Part shown: positions 36,115-45,452 of the stretch, in pieces
Layout of the letters: each line of letters opens with the position of its first letter
Numbering within the stretch: position 1 is the stretch's first letter
Assembly (NCBI GenBank): GCA_016795105.1
Contig: JAEUIH010000001.1
Span: forward strand, 124,001-188,000
Source: Planctomyces sp.
GTDB taxonomy: Bacteria > Planctomycetota > Planctomycetia > Planctomycetales > Planctomycetaceae
Direction of reading: 5' to 3'
Length of the DNA stretch: 64,000 bases
Position numbers and translations under genes: made by a program
The notes under the pieces: generated by a model
What the model was told of the DNA's origin: nothing
The model's database searches: none
What the model saw: the letters and a program-made list of their open reading frames with translations, nothing else

Positions 36115-36156
36115 TGCTCTGTTCTCGCCTTCCTGGTTCTTCCGTCCTGATAGTCC

Positions 36157-37497
36157 TTAAAGTTCAATCTTTAGCTCTTCGATCTTGCGGTAAAGACTGG
36201 ACAGCCCCAGTTTCAGCCGACGTGCAGCTTCCTTCTTGTCCGGGCACTGCTTCAGAACTCGTGTAATATGCAGCCGCTCATAGTGACGCAGAGCTGATCG
36301 GAGGTCGTCGGTGTCAGGAAGTGATGAGCCCATTCCGAGCAGATCCGGTGGCAGGTCCTGCGGCTGAATTTCTTCGCCTTCGCACATCATCACGGCCCTT
36401 TCGACTGCGTTGTCGAGTTGTCGAACATTGCCCTTCCAGTGGGCTGCCATCAATGTTCGGATCGTCTCACTTGAAGCTCCTGTCACACGCTTTCCCATCG
36501 CATCACGATGGCGAACGACGAAGTACTCCACGAGTTCCGGAATGTCGTCAAGCCGCTCGCGAAGTGGCGGGATTCGGATCTTTACACCGTCGAGTCGATA
36601 GAAGAGATCTTCCTGGAAGTTGCCTTCTGCAACTTCTCTCATCAGATCTCTGGATGTCGCCGCTATGATTCTCGCCTGAACCTTAACAGCCTCTGTTCCT
36701 CCAACAGGCATCACCTGCTGATATTCAATCGCTCGCAGAAGCTCGGACTGCGTCCCTGGGGGCAACTGAGCAATCTCGTCCAGAAACACAGTGCCGGTTC
36801 CTGCAACTCGGAACACGCCGGGCTGTCCGTTTTCCACCCCGAAAAGCTGTGCTTCCAGAGTTTCGACCGGACGAGTTCCACAGTTTACGGCGACGAACTT
36901 CTCGTCTTTGTTTGGGCCGGCCATGTGAATTTCACGTGCGAACAATTCTTTGCCGGTACCAGTTTCACCCACCAGCAACACATTTGAATTGGTGGCAGCC
37001 ACCTTCCGAATGGTCTTCAACAAATTCTGAAGCACGGCACTCGATCCCACAATCTGATCGAATCCTGAATTGCGGACCAAATCTTTGCGGAGACGCTGAT
37101 TCTCTTTGTATAGGTCCTGAAACTTAAAGAGTCTTTGAAGACGGTTCGTCAACTCTTCAAATCGAACCGGCTTGACGAGGTAGTCAAACGCGCCAGCAGT
37201 GAACGCCTCCACCGCGTTTTCAACTGTGGCGTAGGCCGAAATGATCAGTACGAAAATTGATGGATTGATTCTATGTAACTGGCGAAGCAGTTTAACGCCG
37301 TCGCCGTCCGGCAACTGCACATCACACACTGCCACGTCGTAATCGCGCTCCTTCGCGATCTTCAACGCCTCAGTGACGGTCCCCGTGGACCGCACTTCAA
37401 ATCCCTCGCTCTGAAGGAATTCCGCAAGCGTCTCACGAATGATCTGCTCGTCTTCGACAATCAGTATCGACTTTCGCTGTGCAATGATTCCCGACAC
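36157..37497 (-). CDS. NtrC-family response regulator, GAFTGA loop not conserved
   Basis: 446 residues. Receiver 8-125 with phosphoacceptor D59 (VAVCDVQLPDGDG) and K109. AAA+ domain about 145-375: Walker A GETGTGKE (177-184), Walker B GTVFLDEI, sensor-like PPLRERLDDIPEL and WKGNVRQLDNAVERA. C-terminal Fis-type helix-turn-helix, KKEAARRLKLGLSSLYRKIEEL. Where sigma-54 activators carry ELFGHEKGAFTGA, this protein reads QLFGVENGQPGVFRVAGTG, shorter and without GAFTGA, so it may not contact sigma-54 and could act as a conventional regulator. No partner histidine kinase is adjacent. The FabZ-like gene follows after 42 bases. Confidence 0.9.
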   Translation of the reverse strand: MSGIIAQRKSILIVEDEQIIRETLAEFLQSEGFEVRSTGTVTEALKIAKERDYDVAVCDVQLPDGDGVKLLRQLHRINPSIFVLIISAYATVENAVEAFTAGAFDYLVKPVRFEELTNRLQRLFKFQDLYKENQRLRKDLVRNSGFDQIVGSSAVLQNLLKTIRKVAATNSNVLLVGETGTGKELFAREIHMAGPNKDEKFVAVNCGTRPVETLEAQLFGVENGQPGVFRVAGTGTVFLDEIAQLPPGTQSELLRAIEYQQVMPVGGTEAVKVQARIIAATSRDLMREVAEGNFQEDLFYRLDGVKIRIPPLRERLDDIPELVEYFVVRHRDAMGKRVTGASSETIRTLMAAHWKGNVRQLDNAVERAVMMCEGEEIQPQDLPPDLLGMGSSLPDTDDLRSALRHYERLHITRVLKQCPDKKEAARRLKLGLSSLYRKIEELKIEL

Positions 37498-37666
37498 TCG
37501 CTTTGCCCTTTTGCCTGAGTAATACCTGAATTACTGATGAATTCGTTCAGGTGATGCAATATATCCCGATCGAGGACCTTTGACGAACGGGTTAGCGGCC
37601 TCTCAATTCCCAATTTCCCGAATCGGGTAGCAAATTACCCCGACTATTCCGTCTGGTGCAACCCGA

Positions 37667-37690
37667 CCCCACTTTTCAGTGGGGGTTTTG
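37667..37690. terminator. Terminator-like hairpin
   Basis: CCCCAC-TTTTCA-GTGGGG (37667-37684) followed on the plus strand by GTTTTG. It lies just downstream of the minus-strand hydrolase gene, but the T-run is on the plus strand, so its role for that gene is uncertain. Confidence 0.4.
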
Positions 37691-37696
37691 CAGCAG

Positions 37697-38494
37697 TCAG
37701 GCAAGCTTTCTGAGAGCTGCTGCAAGGTGCTGAACCGCTGTTGGCGCCATATGATTGAAATAGTTCCACGAATGTCCCCCACCTGTTGTTTCCAGATCGC
37801 GTTCGTGCAGGATTCCCGACGACGAGAGTTTCATTCCCAATCTCGCACATCCGTCAAACCACTCCACATCCGTGGGATCACAGCAAAAAAACTGGTGTCG
37901 GGGCCAGGCCAGAGGGTGAAGATTCAAGACCACAGTTGCCTGCCGAGCAGATTCCCGGTCCGGAAACATTTGATCCAGCGGGATGCCGGAACCATAAAGC
38001 TGATCAAAGTCAACGGCGGGCGAAATTGCGGCTACTGCTGGAAACCGCGATGCATATCGATAAGCCAGCTGCAAAACTCCCTGCCCCCCCATACTTACTC
38101 CGAGGAGACCGATTCCGGGAGTCACAATTCCAATCTGCGATTCAATCCATGGCAGGAAACGATCCACAATCCAGCGTTGAGGCGTTATCTCAGGGCTGAA
38201 ATCGGGGCATAAAACGTCCAGCCACCACGATTTTCCCCCGTCCGGACACACAGCGATGAGCCCATGCTCTTCGAATTGGCGGGTGAATGCCGGATTTTCC
38301 TTCAGCATCACCCTACCATGGCCATGCAGGAATAAGACTGCGCCGGAAACATCACGTTCAGGTCGATACACGTCCACTCGACGATTATCAAACTCTGTTG
38401 TCACCCAGCGAGTCTGCCAGTTCGACTCCGGACGGTGTTCTGAGAGAACTTCCGGCTGCCCGGGACGAAGGATTTGCCTAATTTTTTCGAACAT
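37697..38494 (-). CDS. Alpha/beta hydrolase, esterase-D / S-formylglutathione-hydrolase-like
   Basis: 265 residues, no signal peptide. LFLHGHG at 55-60 forms the oxyanion region, the nucleophile is S134 in GVSMGGQG, an acid is likely D206 or D209 (CCDPTD) and the general base H241 (GGGHSWNYFNH). The GGHSW-Y-xxH end is typical of the esterase D and feruloyl-esterase-like branch. Substrate unknown; an ester or thioester of small size is likely. It stands alone on the minus strand, upstream of the NtrC-like gene with 199 bases between them, and divergent from the ECF module starting at 38692. Confidence 0.8.
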   Translation of the reverse strand: MFEKIRQILRPGQPEVLSEHRPESNWQTRWVTTEFDNRRVDVYRPERDVSGAVLFLHGHGRVMLKENPAFTRQFEEHGLIAVCPDGGKSWWLDVLCPDFSPEITPQRWIVDRFLPWIESQIGIVTPGIGLLGVSMGGQGVLQLAYRYASRFPAVAAISPAVDFDQLYGSGIPLDQMFPDRESARQATVVLNLHPLAWPRHQFFCCDPTDVEWFDGCARLGMKLSSSGILHERDLETTGGGHSWNYFNHMAPTAVQHLAAALRKLA

Positions 38495-38633
38495 GCATAC
38501 TGCCGCCGAGCATGGTGGGTTGCACCAGAGGTGCCTGTGAAGACGTTTCGAGCCCTGACGGATTCTAGAGGCTTTTTCCCTAAGTCAATCCTGCACAATG
38601 CTTTGCGGACGAATTTCAGAATACCGAAAATAA

Positions 38634-38663
38634 TTGACTCACGCGGCGCATCGTATCTATAGC
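38634..38663 (+). promoter_or_regulatory. Candidate promoter of the ECF/PSCyt operon
   Basis: TTGACT, 18-base spacer, TATAGC, placed about 30 bases before the sigma gene start. GGAGG follows at 38680-38684. Position and -35 match are good, the spacer is one base long. Confidence 0.45.
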
Positions 38664-38691
38664 TTCTACGAAACGGTTCGGAGGTTACAGG

Positions 38692-39231
38692 TTGTCTGAG
38701 GAGGATGATCGACGCAGACTGATAGAAGAGTCCTGTCTTCGGTGGGAAGCGGACCTTCGCGCGTTCCTGCGGGGCGTTCTGCGAGATGGTCATCTCGTTG
38801 ACGATTGTTTCCAGCGGCTGGTCGTACAGGCATTGAGGAAATATGAGTCCGTAAATCCCGAACGGATTCGGGGTTGGTTGTTTCAGATTGCCTTGAATGA
38901 AGCGAGGCTGATACGCCGAGTTGAACGCCGAACCAGAGACGTTGTTTCTTCATTGGGTGAAATCGTTGAGGAAGCAGAGGTCTCGTATTCGGCATTGCCA
39001 CTTGACGCCAGCCTTGTTGCTCAGGAACTGAAGGATGCCGTGAAACGATCGCTGGCTTTGTTGCCGGACGATCTTCGCACGGTTGTCATGATGAGGCTTT
39101 ATGAGGGACGGTCGTTCGCATCGATTTCCGATTCGCTCGCTCTTCCCATCGGGACTGTTCTCACTCGAATGCGACGTGCTATTCAGAAACTCAGGGATGA
39201 CCCTGTTCTGAAGGCATGGTTCCAGGAGTGA
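38692..39231 (+). CDS. ECF-family RNA polymerase sigma factor
   Basis: 179 residues. The start is TTG 38692, decided by GGAGG seven bases upstream and by the first conserved helix beginning soon after. Region 2: LRAFLRGVLRDGHLVDDCFQRLVVQALRKY and GWLFQIALNEARLIRR. Region 4: LLPDDLRTVVMMRLYEGRSFASISDSLALPIGTVLTRMRRAIQKL. Sigma factors of this type direct a small regulon and are normally held by an anti-sigma factor, which the next gene probably encodes. It heads a module of five genes (38692-45170) with PSCyt and DUF1501 proteins. Confidence 0.88.
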   Translation: MSEEDDRRRLIEESCLRWEADLRAFLRGVLRDGHLVDDCFQRLVVQALRKYESVNPERIRGWLFQIALNEARLIRRVERRTRDVVSSLGEIVEEAEVSYSALPLDASLVAQELKDAVKRSLALLPDDLRTVVMMRLYEGRSFASISDSLALPIGTVLTRMRRAIQKLRDDPVLKAWFQE

Positions 39232-39339
39232 GTTTGTCATTGACTGTGATGCCGATGTCTTTGTACTTCCGCTCTTGAGCGATCGGAAGTACGACCCAAC
39301 TGGCACCATAGAGCTATAGGCGATACCGAGCTACTGGAT

Positions 39340-40191
39340 ATGTCGAGCTACGCGATGAATGAACCTGAGGACGAAAGTACCAACCGAGCTGCAGACCATA
39401 AGTCAGCGGCAACAGAGCCGTCAGAGGAATTGATCTGGCTGGCGTTTCGATATGTTCTGAATGAGCTGTCGCAGCCTGAATCTGAAGCCTTTGAACAGCA
39501 ATTGGAGGATGATGAATCTGCTTGCCTTGCGGTCGCTCGTGCTACTCAGCTTGCGTCAGCAATGCAGGTTTCGTGTGAAGAATTCCATCGCGAACGCTCA
39601 TGGGTAACAAATCCTGAATCCAAGCGAACTCAGCAGCGGGATGAACTGGTCGAGAAACTCCGTGCCCGCGTTCAGTCAGAACGAGAGAGGGCAGTTTCGA
39701 TCCGGCGTCCACTCAGGGTGTTTGCGACTGTGGTTGCCGGATGCGTGATTCTGAGTGCGGCCGTCGCGACGTATTTTCAATCGTCGTCGACTGGGCGTCT
39801 TTCCCTTGATCCAAGCGGACGTACTGCTGGTACCGTACAGGAAGGCACGTTGATGATCGCGGATCGCAATCATCAACGTGCCTTTAGTCCCGCTGAGAAC
39901 GCAGCTGCAGAGAATCTGCTGGGGCTATATGGGGCCGAATACGTTCCAGGTGATACCGGTCACGTTACAACAGTGACAGGCGCTGATGAACTTGATCTAT
40001 CGAACTCGGATTCAGGCATCGCAGTTCCGGACTGGCTGTTAACTGCCGTTGAGCTCGACCATGCGAACGGCAACCGGTCATCTTCAGACCCGAACGACGA
40101 GCACTTTGACGACGAACAGTTTGACGATGGTGCGGATTCCAGTCCCGATGAAACTTCCGATCAGTCATCCGAAAAGTCGGAGGTACTTTGA
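39340..40191 (+). CDS. Single-TM protein, likely anti-sigma factor
   Basis: 283 residues. The cytoplasmic part contains LAFRYVLNELSQPESEAFEQQLEDDESA (31-61, quoted in parts here: NELSQPESEAFEQQL), which resembles the start of anti-sigma proteins that lack the zinc-binding His/Cys motif. A charged helix (100-120) leads to one transmembrane helix at about 126-146, and the outer part ends in a strongly acidic Asp/Ser/Glu tail. It follows an ECF sigma gene by 108 bases. That position and topology are the basis for the call; sequence alone would leave it unassigned. ATG 39355 is an alternative start. Confidence 0.65.
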   Translation: MSSYAMNEPEDESTNRAADHKSAATEPSEELIWLAFRYVLNELSQPESEAFEQQLEDDESACLAVARATQLASAMQVSCEEFHRERSWVTNPESKRTQQRDELVEKLRARVQSERERAVSIRRPLRVFATVVAGCVILSAAVATYFQSSSTGRLSLDPSGRTAGTVQEGTLMIADRNHQRAFSPAENAAAENLLGLYGAEYVPGDTGHVTTVTGADELDLSNSDSGIAVPDWLLTAVELDHANGNRSSSDPNDEHFDDEQFDDGADSSPDETSDQSSEKSEVL

Positions 40192-40192
40192 A

Positions 40193-40849
40193 GTGATGTT
40201 CAACTGTTGTGATGCAATGCGTTTGATGTCACTAAAGGCAATACCAATGCCAGTGAAGATGTTGCTCTGTCTGCTGGCGTTGAGCATCTTGGCGGAAAAC
40301 GGCATGCTGATCAGCCATGCTCAACAGGATGCCAGGTCTGCCGAGGATGTTTCGGAATCCAGAGTATTGGAGTTTGCAAAGGAACATCATCCTGAACTCG
40401 CCGGTTTGCTCGAGCAGCTGCGAACGTCGCGATCGAAGGAGTTCAATAAGGCAATGCGGGAGCTTTCAGGTCAGGTCCAGAAACTGGATCGGATACGCGA
40501 ACGGACACCTGCTCGGTTCGAACATGAGTTGGGCCTCTGGAAGAATGAATCACAAACAAGACTCCTGGTTGCTCGATGGGTCATGTCGCAGGATCCGGAA
40601 CTGGAGAAAGAAATTCGCGGGCTGTTAAAGCAACGTCACGAAATGAAGCTGACACAGCTCAAGCTCGATCGTGACAAGCTCACGGAACGCCTGAAGGCAC
40701 TTGAGACTCAGGTTGAGACGGCAGAATCTGATCCCGATGCTCAGATCGAAGAAGAGTGGAAGAAGCTTTCTCGGCGGAACAACCGCAAGGCCAGCGAATC
40801 GTTATCAAGTCCTCCACCGTCGCAGAAGGCAAAGGACAGCAAACAATGA
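40193..40849 (+). CDS. Exported coiled-coil protein of unknown function
   Basis: About 218 residues. Start uncertain: GTG 40193 has GGAGG nine bases upstream, ATG 40196 is adjacent, and ATG 40247 would give a tighter signal peptide (MPVKMLLCLLALSILAENG). After the signal the chain is almost wholly helical and charged, with a long coiled coil from about 140 to 200 (LKQRHEMKLTQLKLDRDKL, then ERLKALETQVE). The start overlaps the end of the preceding gene region by one base gap and the stop overlaps the next start as ATGA, so translation is coupled on both sides. No family recognised; a periplasmic partner of the following PSCyt protein is an inference. Confidence 0.7.
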   Translation: MMFNCCDAMRLMSLKAIPMPVKMLLCLLALSILAENGMLISHAQQDARSAEDVSESRVLEFAKEHHPELAGLLEQLRTSRSKEFNKAMRELSGQVQKLDRIRERTPARFEHELGLWKNESQTRLLVARWVMSQDPELEKEIRGLLKQRHEMKLTQLKLDRDKLTERLKALETQVETAESDPDAQIEEEWKKLSRRNNRKASESLSSPPPSQKAKDSKQ

Positions 40850-43770
40850 AGTTACTCGATTCATTTTCGTGTTCAGCATTAATGACCCTGTTGATCTTCG
40901 CCAGGGCATGCACCGTATATTCCCAGGAGAATCCAACTTCAGCGGACGATGCAACCAGGGAAGTCACATCTGAGGCTCCCGCGCTTGAATCAGAATTACG
41001 GATGTCGGTCGCGGAACGATTCCGTTCACTGGAGGCAATCAGCGAAACACCTGACTTTCAGCGGCATGTTGTGCCTCTGATGGGGAAGCTCGGTTGTAAT
41101 GGTCGAGCCTGTCACGGTTCATTCCAGGGCCGAGGGGGCTTTCGACTTTCTCTGTTTGGCTATGACTTTCAGACAGATCACGATGAACTGCACGGACGGC
41201 TGGATCCTACGGCTCCTGCGGAGAGTCTGATTCTGCAGAAGCCTCTGATGCAAATCCAGCATGAAGGTGGCCGGCGTCTGGACGAAGGGAGCTGGGAGCA
41301 TCACCTGATCCTGAAGTGGGTAGAAGCACAGGCACCGGCTCGCAGCACAAACCCGGATCGGTTGATCCGATTGGAACTATCGCCGCCGGAAGTCGTTGCA
41401 AACAACGAAGGTGAACAACAACAGCTCCGAGCAATTGCGGTTTGGTCTGATGGCTCAAGTGAAGACGTGACTGCACTCTGCCGATTTCAGTCCAACGACG
41501 AACAGGTTGCCACGATCTCTCAGGATGGGCTTGTCACCGTGGGCTCTGCTGGCGACACACATATCGTTGCCTTTTATGACAGTGCCGTGATTCCCGTCCC
41601 TGTGATGCGGCCGGTAAGTCCAATGAACGGTGAATCCTATCCTGAAGTGCAGACGCCATCGCGAATTGACGAACTGGTGGTTGGTAAGCTGAAGAAGCTT
41701 GGCATCGTCCAGTCGGAGGTGTGCAGCGATGAAGATTTTCTCCGCCGAGTCAGTCTGGATGTGACCGGAACACTTCCGACACCCAACGAAGTGAAAACAT
41801 TTCTTGCAGATACAGATTCTGACAAACGTACTCGCAAGATTGACGAACTGCTGGAGCGTCCAGGCTATGCAGCATGGTGGACGACACGGCTTTGTGACTT
41901 CACCGGAAACAGCGACGATCAATTGAATAACGTGACGCCGGTTCGTGCGGAAGCGTCTCGTCAGTGGTACGACTGGATCGAGAAACGAGTTGCGTCAAAC
42001 ACGCCGTATGATGATATCGTGGAAGGCATTGTCATGGCGGTAAGTCGTAATCCCGGTGAGTCGTATGAGGAGTACTGTCAAAATCTTTCAACGTTGTATC
42101 ATCAGGGCAGCGGAGTTCGATTTGCAGATCGAACATACATGCCGCATTACTGGTCGCGACAGAACTTCCAGACTTCTGAAGACCGAGTGATTGGATTTGC
42201 CTACACATTCCTGGGCAGCCGCATTCAGTGTGCTCAATGCCATAAGCATCCATTTGATCAGTGGACTCAGGAGGACTTTCAGAAATTTGAAGGCTTCTTT
42301 AAGGGAACTCAGGGAAGAGGTAACAACCCTCATCCAACTGCGAAGAAGGAATATGATCAGATGTTGGCGGGCCTCGAAGGGACAGAAGGCCTCAAGGGCA
42401 ATCAGCTGCTCAATCAATTCCAGAAGCTCCTCAAAGAGGGGAAGACAGTTCCGTTTGGTGAAGTTTATGCACTGACACCATCAAAAGGGGCCAGGGCAGA
42501 TAAGTCTGCAGAGAAGAGTCAGGAAAACCCGCGCCGAAACCGGAGTCCAGTGCCGACAACCGCACGGCTTCTCGGCGGCCATGACATCGATCTGACTCAG
42601 TATGATGATATTCGCCGCCCATTGATGGACTGGCTGAGGTCACCGGACAATCCGCTGTTTGCAAAGGCTTTCGTGAATCGGGTGTGGGCCAACTATTTTC
42701 ATCGAGGAATCGTCAATCCTTCTGATGACCTGAATCTCGCAAACCCGCCGGTGAATGCTGAACTCCTGGATTATCTGGCGAAGGGGTTTGTTGAGCACGA
42801 ATTTGACATGAAGTGGCTGCATCGGGAAATTCTTAATAGCCGCACGTATCAGCTCACCTGGGTACCGAATGAAACGAATCAGCATGATACCAGAAACTTC
42901 AGTCGTGCTGTTCCGCGCCGGATTCCGGCTGAAGTCGCCTGGGATATTGTGACACAATCACTGGCCAACACTTCAAAGAACGAAGAATTAATCACTTCGG
43001 TCAAAGATCGAGCAATCCATATCTCGGGCTCGGGGACCCGCAATCGTGGTCGTTCGCCGGCAGATTACGCGATGACCGTATTTGGGCGGTCGGTTCGTGA
43101 AAGCAACTGTGACTGCGATCGTTCAGAAGAACCCAGCCTGCTTCAAACCATCTTCGTGAGGAATGACGGTCAGGTCTTACAACTGATCGATGATAAGAAC
43201 GGGTGGCTTGCTGAAGTTGCAGCTCGCTATGGACTAACATTTCGACCAATGGCACCAACAGAGTCGGATCGAGGGTCCGAGCAGCGTGCCAGGGCCGCAA
43301 AGAAGCGCTCCGAAGAGCAGCTGGCAGCGCTGAGGAAACGTCTCAATGCCGCTCAGGAAGCCGGCAATAAGACACAAGTCGAACAACTGAAGGACCAGAT
43401 TAAGAAGCTCAGGGAAAAGGCGGCGGCCGACGGAATCGCCATGATGGAAGAAGGCGTTGCCATGATGGAGGACGGCGTTGCGAAGATGGAAATGGAGTCT
43501 GACAGTGGATCTGACACTGCTGTTGATGCAGTCGTTGCAGTGACAACGATTTCCGGAGCAGCCGCTGTCGAAAAGGTCTCTCTGCCCGATGGATGGAACT
43601 CGGAAGAACTTGTTCGAGAGGCATACCTTCGGACGCTCTCACGCAGTCCTCGACCTGAGGAACTTGCCACTGCGACTCAGTTCATTGCTGAAGCAAACAA
43701 TCCAGTGGACGGGCTTCGCAGTGTGTTGTGGGCACTGGTGAATACCAAAGAATTCATTGTCAATCACTAA
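40846..43770 (+). CDS. PSCyt2/PSD1 (DUF1549/DUF1553) protein with Big2-like domain and CxxxxCH, CxxCH motifs
   Basis: 974 residues from ATG 40846 (ATGA overlap with the previous stop). Signal peptide about 1-26. Residues 70-160 carry a haem-like motif C84-x4-C89-H90 (LGCNGRACHG). A Big2/Ig-like region follows at about 173-255 (LELSPPEVVANNEGEQQQLR). DUF1549 spans about 270-485 with a CAQCHKHPFDQW motif (C462, C465, H466). DUF1553 starts near 590 (NPLFAKAFVNRVWANYFHRG). Near residues 810-875 it is interrupted by a coiled coil plus MMEEGVAMMEDGVAKME repeats, an insertion I have not seen as standard. Planctomycete cytochrome proteins of this type pair with DUF1501 proteins, as here. The redox role is inferred from the motifs; no function is proven for the family. 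Confidence 0.88.
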   Translation: MKLLDSFSCSALMTLLIFARACTVYSQENPTSADDATREVTSEAPALESELRMSVAERFRSLEAISETPDFQRHVVPLMGKLGCNGRACHGSFQGRGGFRLSLFGYDFQTDHDELHGRLDPTAPAESLILQKPLMQIQHEGGRRLDEGSWEHHLILKWVEAQAPARSTNPDRLIRLELSPPEVVANNEGEQQQLRAIAVWSDGSSEDVTALCRFQSNDEQVATISQDGLVTVGSAGDTHIVAFYDSAVIPVPVMRPVSPMNGESYPEVQTPSRIDELVVGKLKKLGIVQSEVCSDEDFLRRVSLDVTGTLPTPNEVKTFLADTDSDKRTRKIDELLERPGYAAWWTTRLCDFTGNSDDQLNNVTPVRAEASRQWYDWIEKRVASNTPYDDIVEGIVMAVSRNPGESYEEYCQNLSTLYHQGSGVRFADRTYMPHYWSRQNFQTSEDRVIGFAYTFLGSRIQCAQCHKHPFDQWTQEDFQKFEGFFKGTQGRGNNPHPTAKKEYDQMLAGLEGTEGLKGNQLLNQFQKLLKEGKTVPFGEVYALTPSKGARADKSAEKSQENPRRNRSPVPTTARLLGGHDIDLTQYDDIRRPLMDWLRSPDNPLFAKAFVNRVWANYFHRGIVNPSDDLNLANPPVNAELLDYLAKGFVEHEFDMKWLHREILNSRTYQLTWVPNETNQHDTRNFSRAVPRRIPAEVAWDIVTQSLANTSKNEELITSVKDRAIHISGSGTRNRGRSPADYAMTVFGRSVRESNCDCDRSEEPSLLQTIFVRNDGQVLQLIDDKNGWLAEVAARYGLTFRPMAPTESDRGSEQRARAAKKRSEEQLAALRKRLNAAQEAGNKTQVEQLKDQIKKLREKAAADGIAMMEEGVAMMEDGVAKMEMESDSGSDTAVDAVVAVTTISGAAAVEKVSLPDGWNSEELVREAYLRTLSRSPRPEELATATQFIAEANNPVDGLRSVLWALVNTKEFIVNH

Positions 43771-43868
43771 ACAAAGTCAATCACTAAAAAAAGTCAATTA
43801 CCACGCAAAGTTAATCATCAGGCACACGTGTTTGAGTTTCGAAAAAGACCTGGATGGGGGTATCGGAT

Positions 43869-45170
43869 ATGTCGTTTCATCGAACTTGTGACGGAATTGG
43901 CCGCCGCGACTTTCTGCGAGCTGGCGCTGCCGGGGGAGCAGGGTTAACGCTGGCCAGTTATCTAAAGATGACAGAGGCCGGAGAGGTTCGATCCGGAGCA
44001 AAGGCTAAGTCCGCGATTTTTGTAAATCTCAACGGCGGACCGTCGCACATGGATATGTTCGATATGAAGCCGGAAGCACCCGACGAATATCGAGGAGAGT
44101 TCAGTCCGATCCAGACGAATTTGCCGGGAGTTCAGATTTCCGAGCATCTTCCGAGAATTGCCACGTGTATGGATAAATTTACCCTGTTGCGAGGAGTGAC
44201 TCACTCTGTCGCTGCACATCAACTTGGCACTGAATACGTGAATACAGGGAATCGACCACTTCCTTCGCTTGAATTTCCAGGTTACGGCGCGGTCATCAGT
44301 CGAGAACTTCAGGGGTCACCCGAGCTTCCACAGTTTGTTGCCATTCCAAACAGTGCTCAGCGACCTGGGTATCTGGGTGTTCGCTACGCACCCATGAATA
44401 CAACAGCGACGCCTCAGATCGGAACACCGTTTCGAGTTCGTGGTATGTCACTTGGTGGTGGTCTTACGATTGAGGAGGTCGAAAAGCGATCCAACCTGCT
44501 GTCGCAGCTCGACAATACGTTTGGTGACTTTGAGAAGCAGAATCAGCTTCTGGAGGGGCTGGATTCCTTTGGCCAGCAGGCTCATACCATGATTACCTCA
44601 ACAAAGGCGCGAGAGGCATTTGATATCAGTCACGAAAAGCCCGAATTCGCTGATACGTTTGGCAGGAACGGATTCGGCGGCAGCTGCCTGCTGGCACTGC
44701 GTCTGGTGGAGGCGGGTGTCCGATTTGTAACGGTCAGCAATGGGGGCTGGGATACTCATAACGATAACTGGAATCTGTTGAAAACTCGCCAGCTGCCATC
44801 GTTCGACAGTGCGATTTCCGCCTTGTTCAATGGGCTCGCCGAACGAGGCCTGCTTGAGTCAACAATTGTGTTTGTGACCGGAGAGTTTGGCAGAACTCCC
44901 AGGATCAATAAGGAACGCAACGGCCGCGATCACTACCCAAGAAACATGTTTATGCTGCTCGCCGGAGGAGGTGTTCGTGGGGGTCAGGTTCTCGGTGAAA
45001 GCGATGAAACCGGAAGTATGCCAAAACATGACGGCTACAGTCCCGATGACGTTGCAGCGACGTTCTATCATGCTCTTGGAATTGACCATACTACGGAGTA
45101 CCACACAACCAGTGGCCGCCCAGTCATGATCGTTCGTGACGGTCACGTGATCCCCGAAGTCTTCGTTTGA
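43869..45170 (+). CDS. DUF1501 protein, Tat-type signal
   Basis: 433 residues from ATG 43869, with a GGGGG run eight bases upstream; ATG 43854 is the alternative. The N-terminus has a twin-arginine pattern (GRRDFLRAGAAGGAGLTLAS), so export in folded form is likely. Then the DUF1501 core: FVNLNGGPSHMDMFD, HQLGTEYVNTGNRP, GWDTHNDNW, FVTGEFGRTP, DHYPRNMFMLLAGGG. The domain is related to sulfatase/alkaline-phosphatase folds by its Asp/His pattern, but no activity is established. Third exported product of the ECF module; partner of the PSCyt protein 99 bases upstream. Confidence 0.9.
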   Translation: MSFHRTCDGIGRRDFLRAGAAGGAGLTLASYLKMTEAGEVRSGAKAKSAIFVNLNGGPSHMDMFDMKPEAPDEYRGEFSPIQTNLPGVQISEHLPRIATCMDKFTLLRGVTHSVAAHQLGTEYVNTGNRPLPSLEFPGYGAVISRELQGSPELPQFVAIPNSAQRPGYLGVRYAPMNTTATPQIGTPFRVRGMSLGGGLTIEEVEKRSNLLSQLDNTFGDFEKQNQLLEGLDSFGQQAHTMITSTKAREAFDISHEKPEFADTFGRNGFGGSCLLALRLVEAGVRFVTVSNGGWDTHNDNWNLLKTRQLPSFDSAISALFNGLAERGLLESTIVFVTGEFGRTPRINKERNGRDHYPRNMFMLLAGGGVRGGQVLGESDETGSMPKHDGYSPDDVAATFYHALGIDHTTEYHTTSGRPVMIVRDGHVIPEVFV

Positions 45171-45452
45171 TTACAGCCGGTTAAAAAAAAGTACTCATCA
45201 CGCTCCGCCGTGATGTTGAAGACCTGGCTGCGATTCTCGCCCGGAAAACGGTGAATACAAGCCAGGGTTCGAACGACGGCTCGACATCACGGCGGAGCGT
45301 GATGCCTACTTTTGGGGGGACGGCACATTTTGTGGGGTGCGTTCGCTGGAAGGCTGAGCACGATGCGTCATACTGAACGGATTGCGGCGGAAATCGTTTC
45401 CGCTTGACGTTTCTTTTCTGGACAGACCCTAATTGTTACGAATGGTTGTCTG
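45171..45452. other. Intergenic region with inverted-repeat element
   Basis: Holds the hairpin element at 45187-45313 directly after the DUF1501 stop. The remaining 139 bases up to the Dabb gene show no clear promoter or frame. Confidence 0.5.
45187..45313. repeat. Long inverted-repeat element, copy 2 (copy 1 at 12903-13044)
   Basis: Arms AAGTACTCATCACG plus CTCCGCCGTGATGT and the reverse-oriented ACATCACGGCGGAGCGTGAT on the other side. About 70 bases of unrelated sequence in the middle. Flanked by A-run and T-run, so on transcription it would form a long stem followed by TTTT. Confidence 0.85.
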
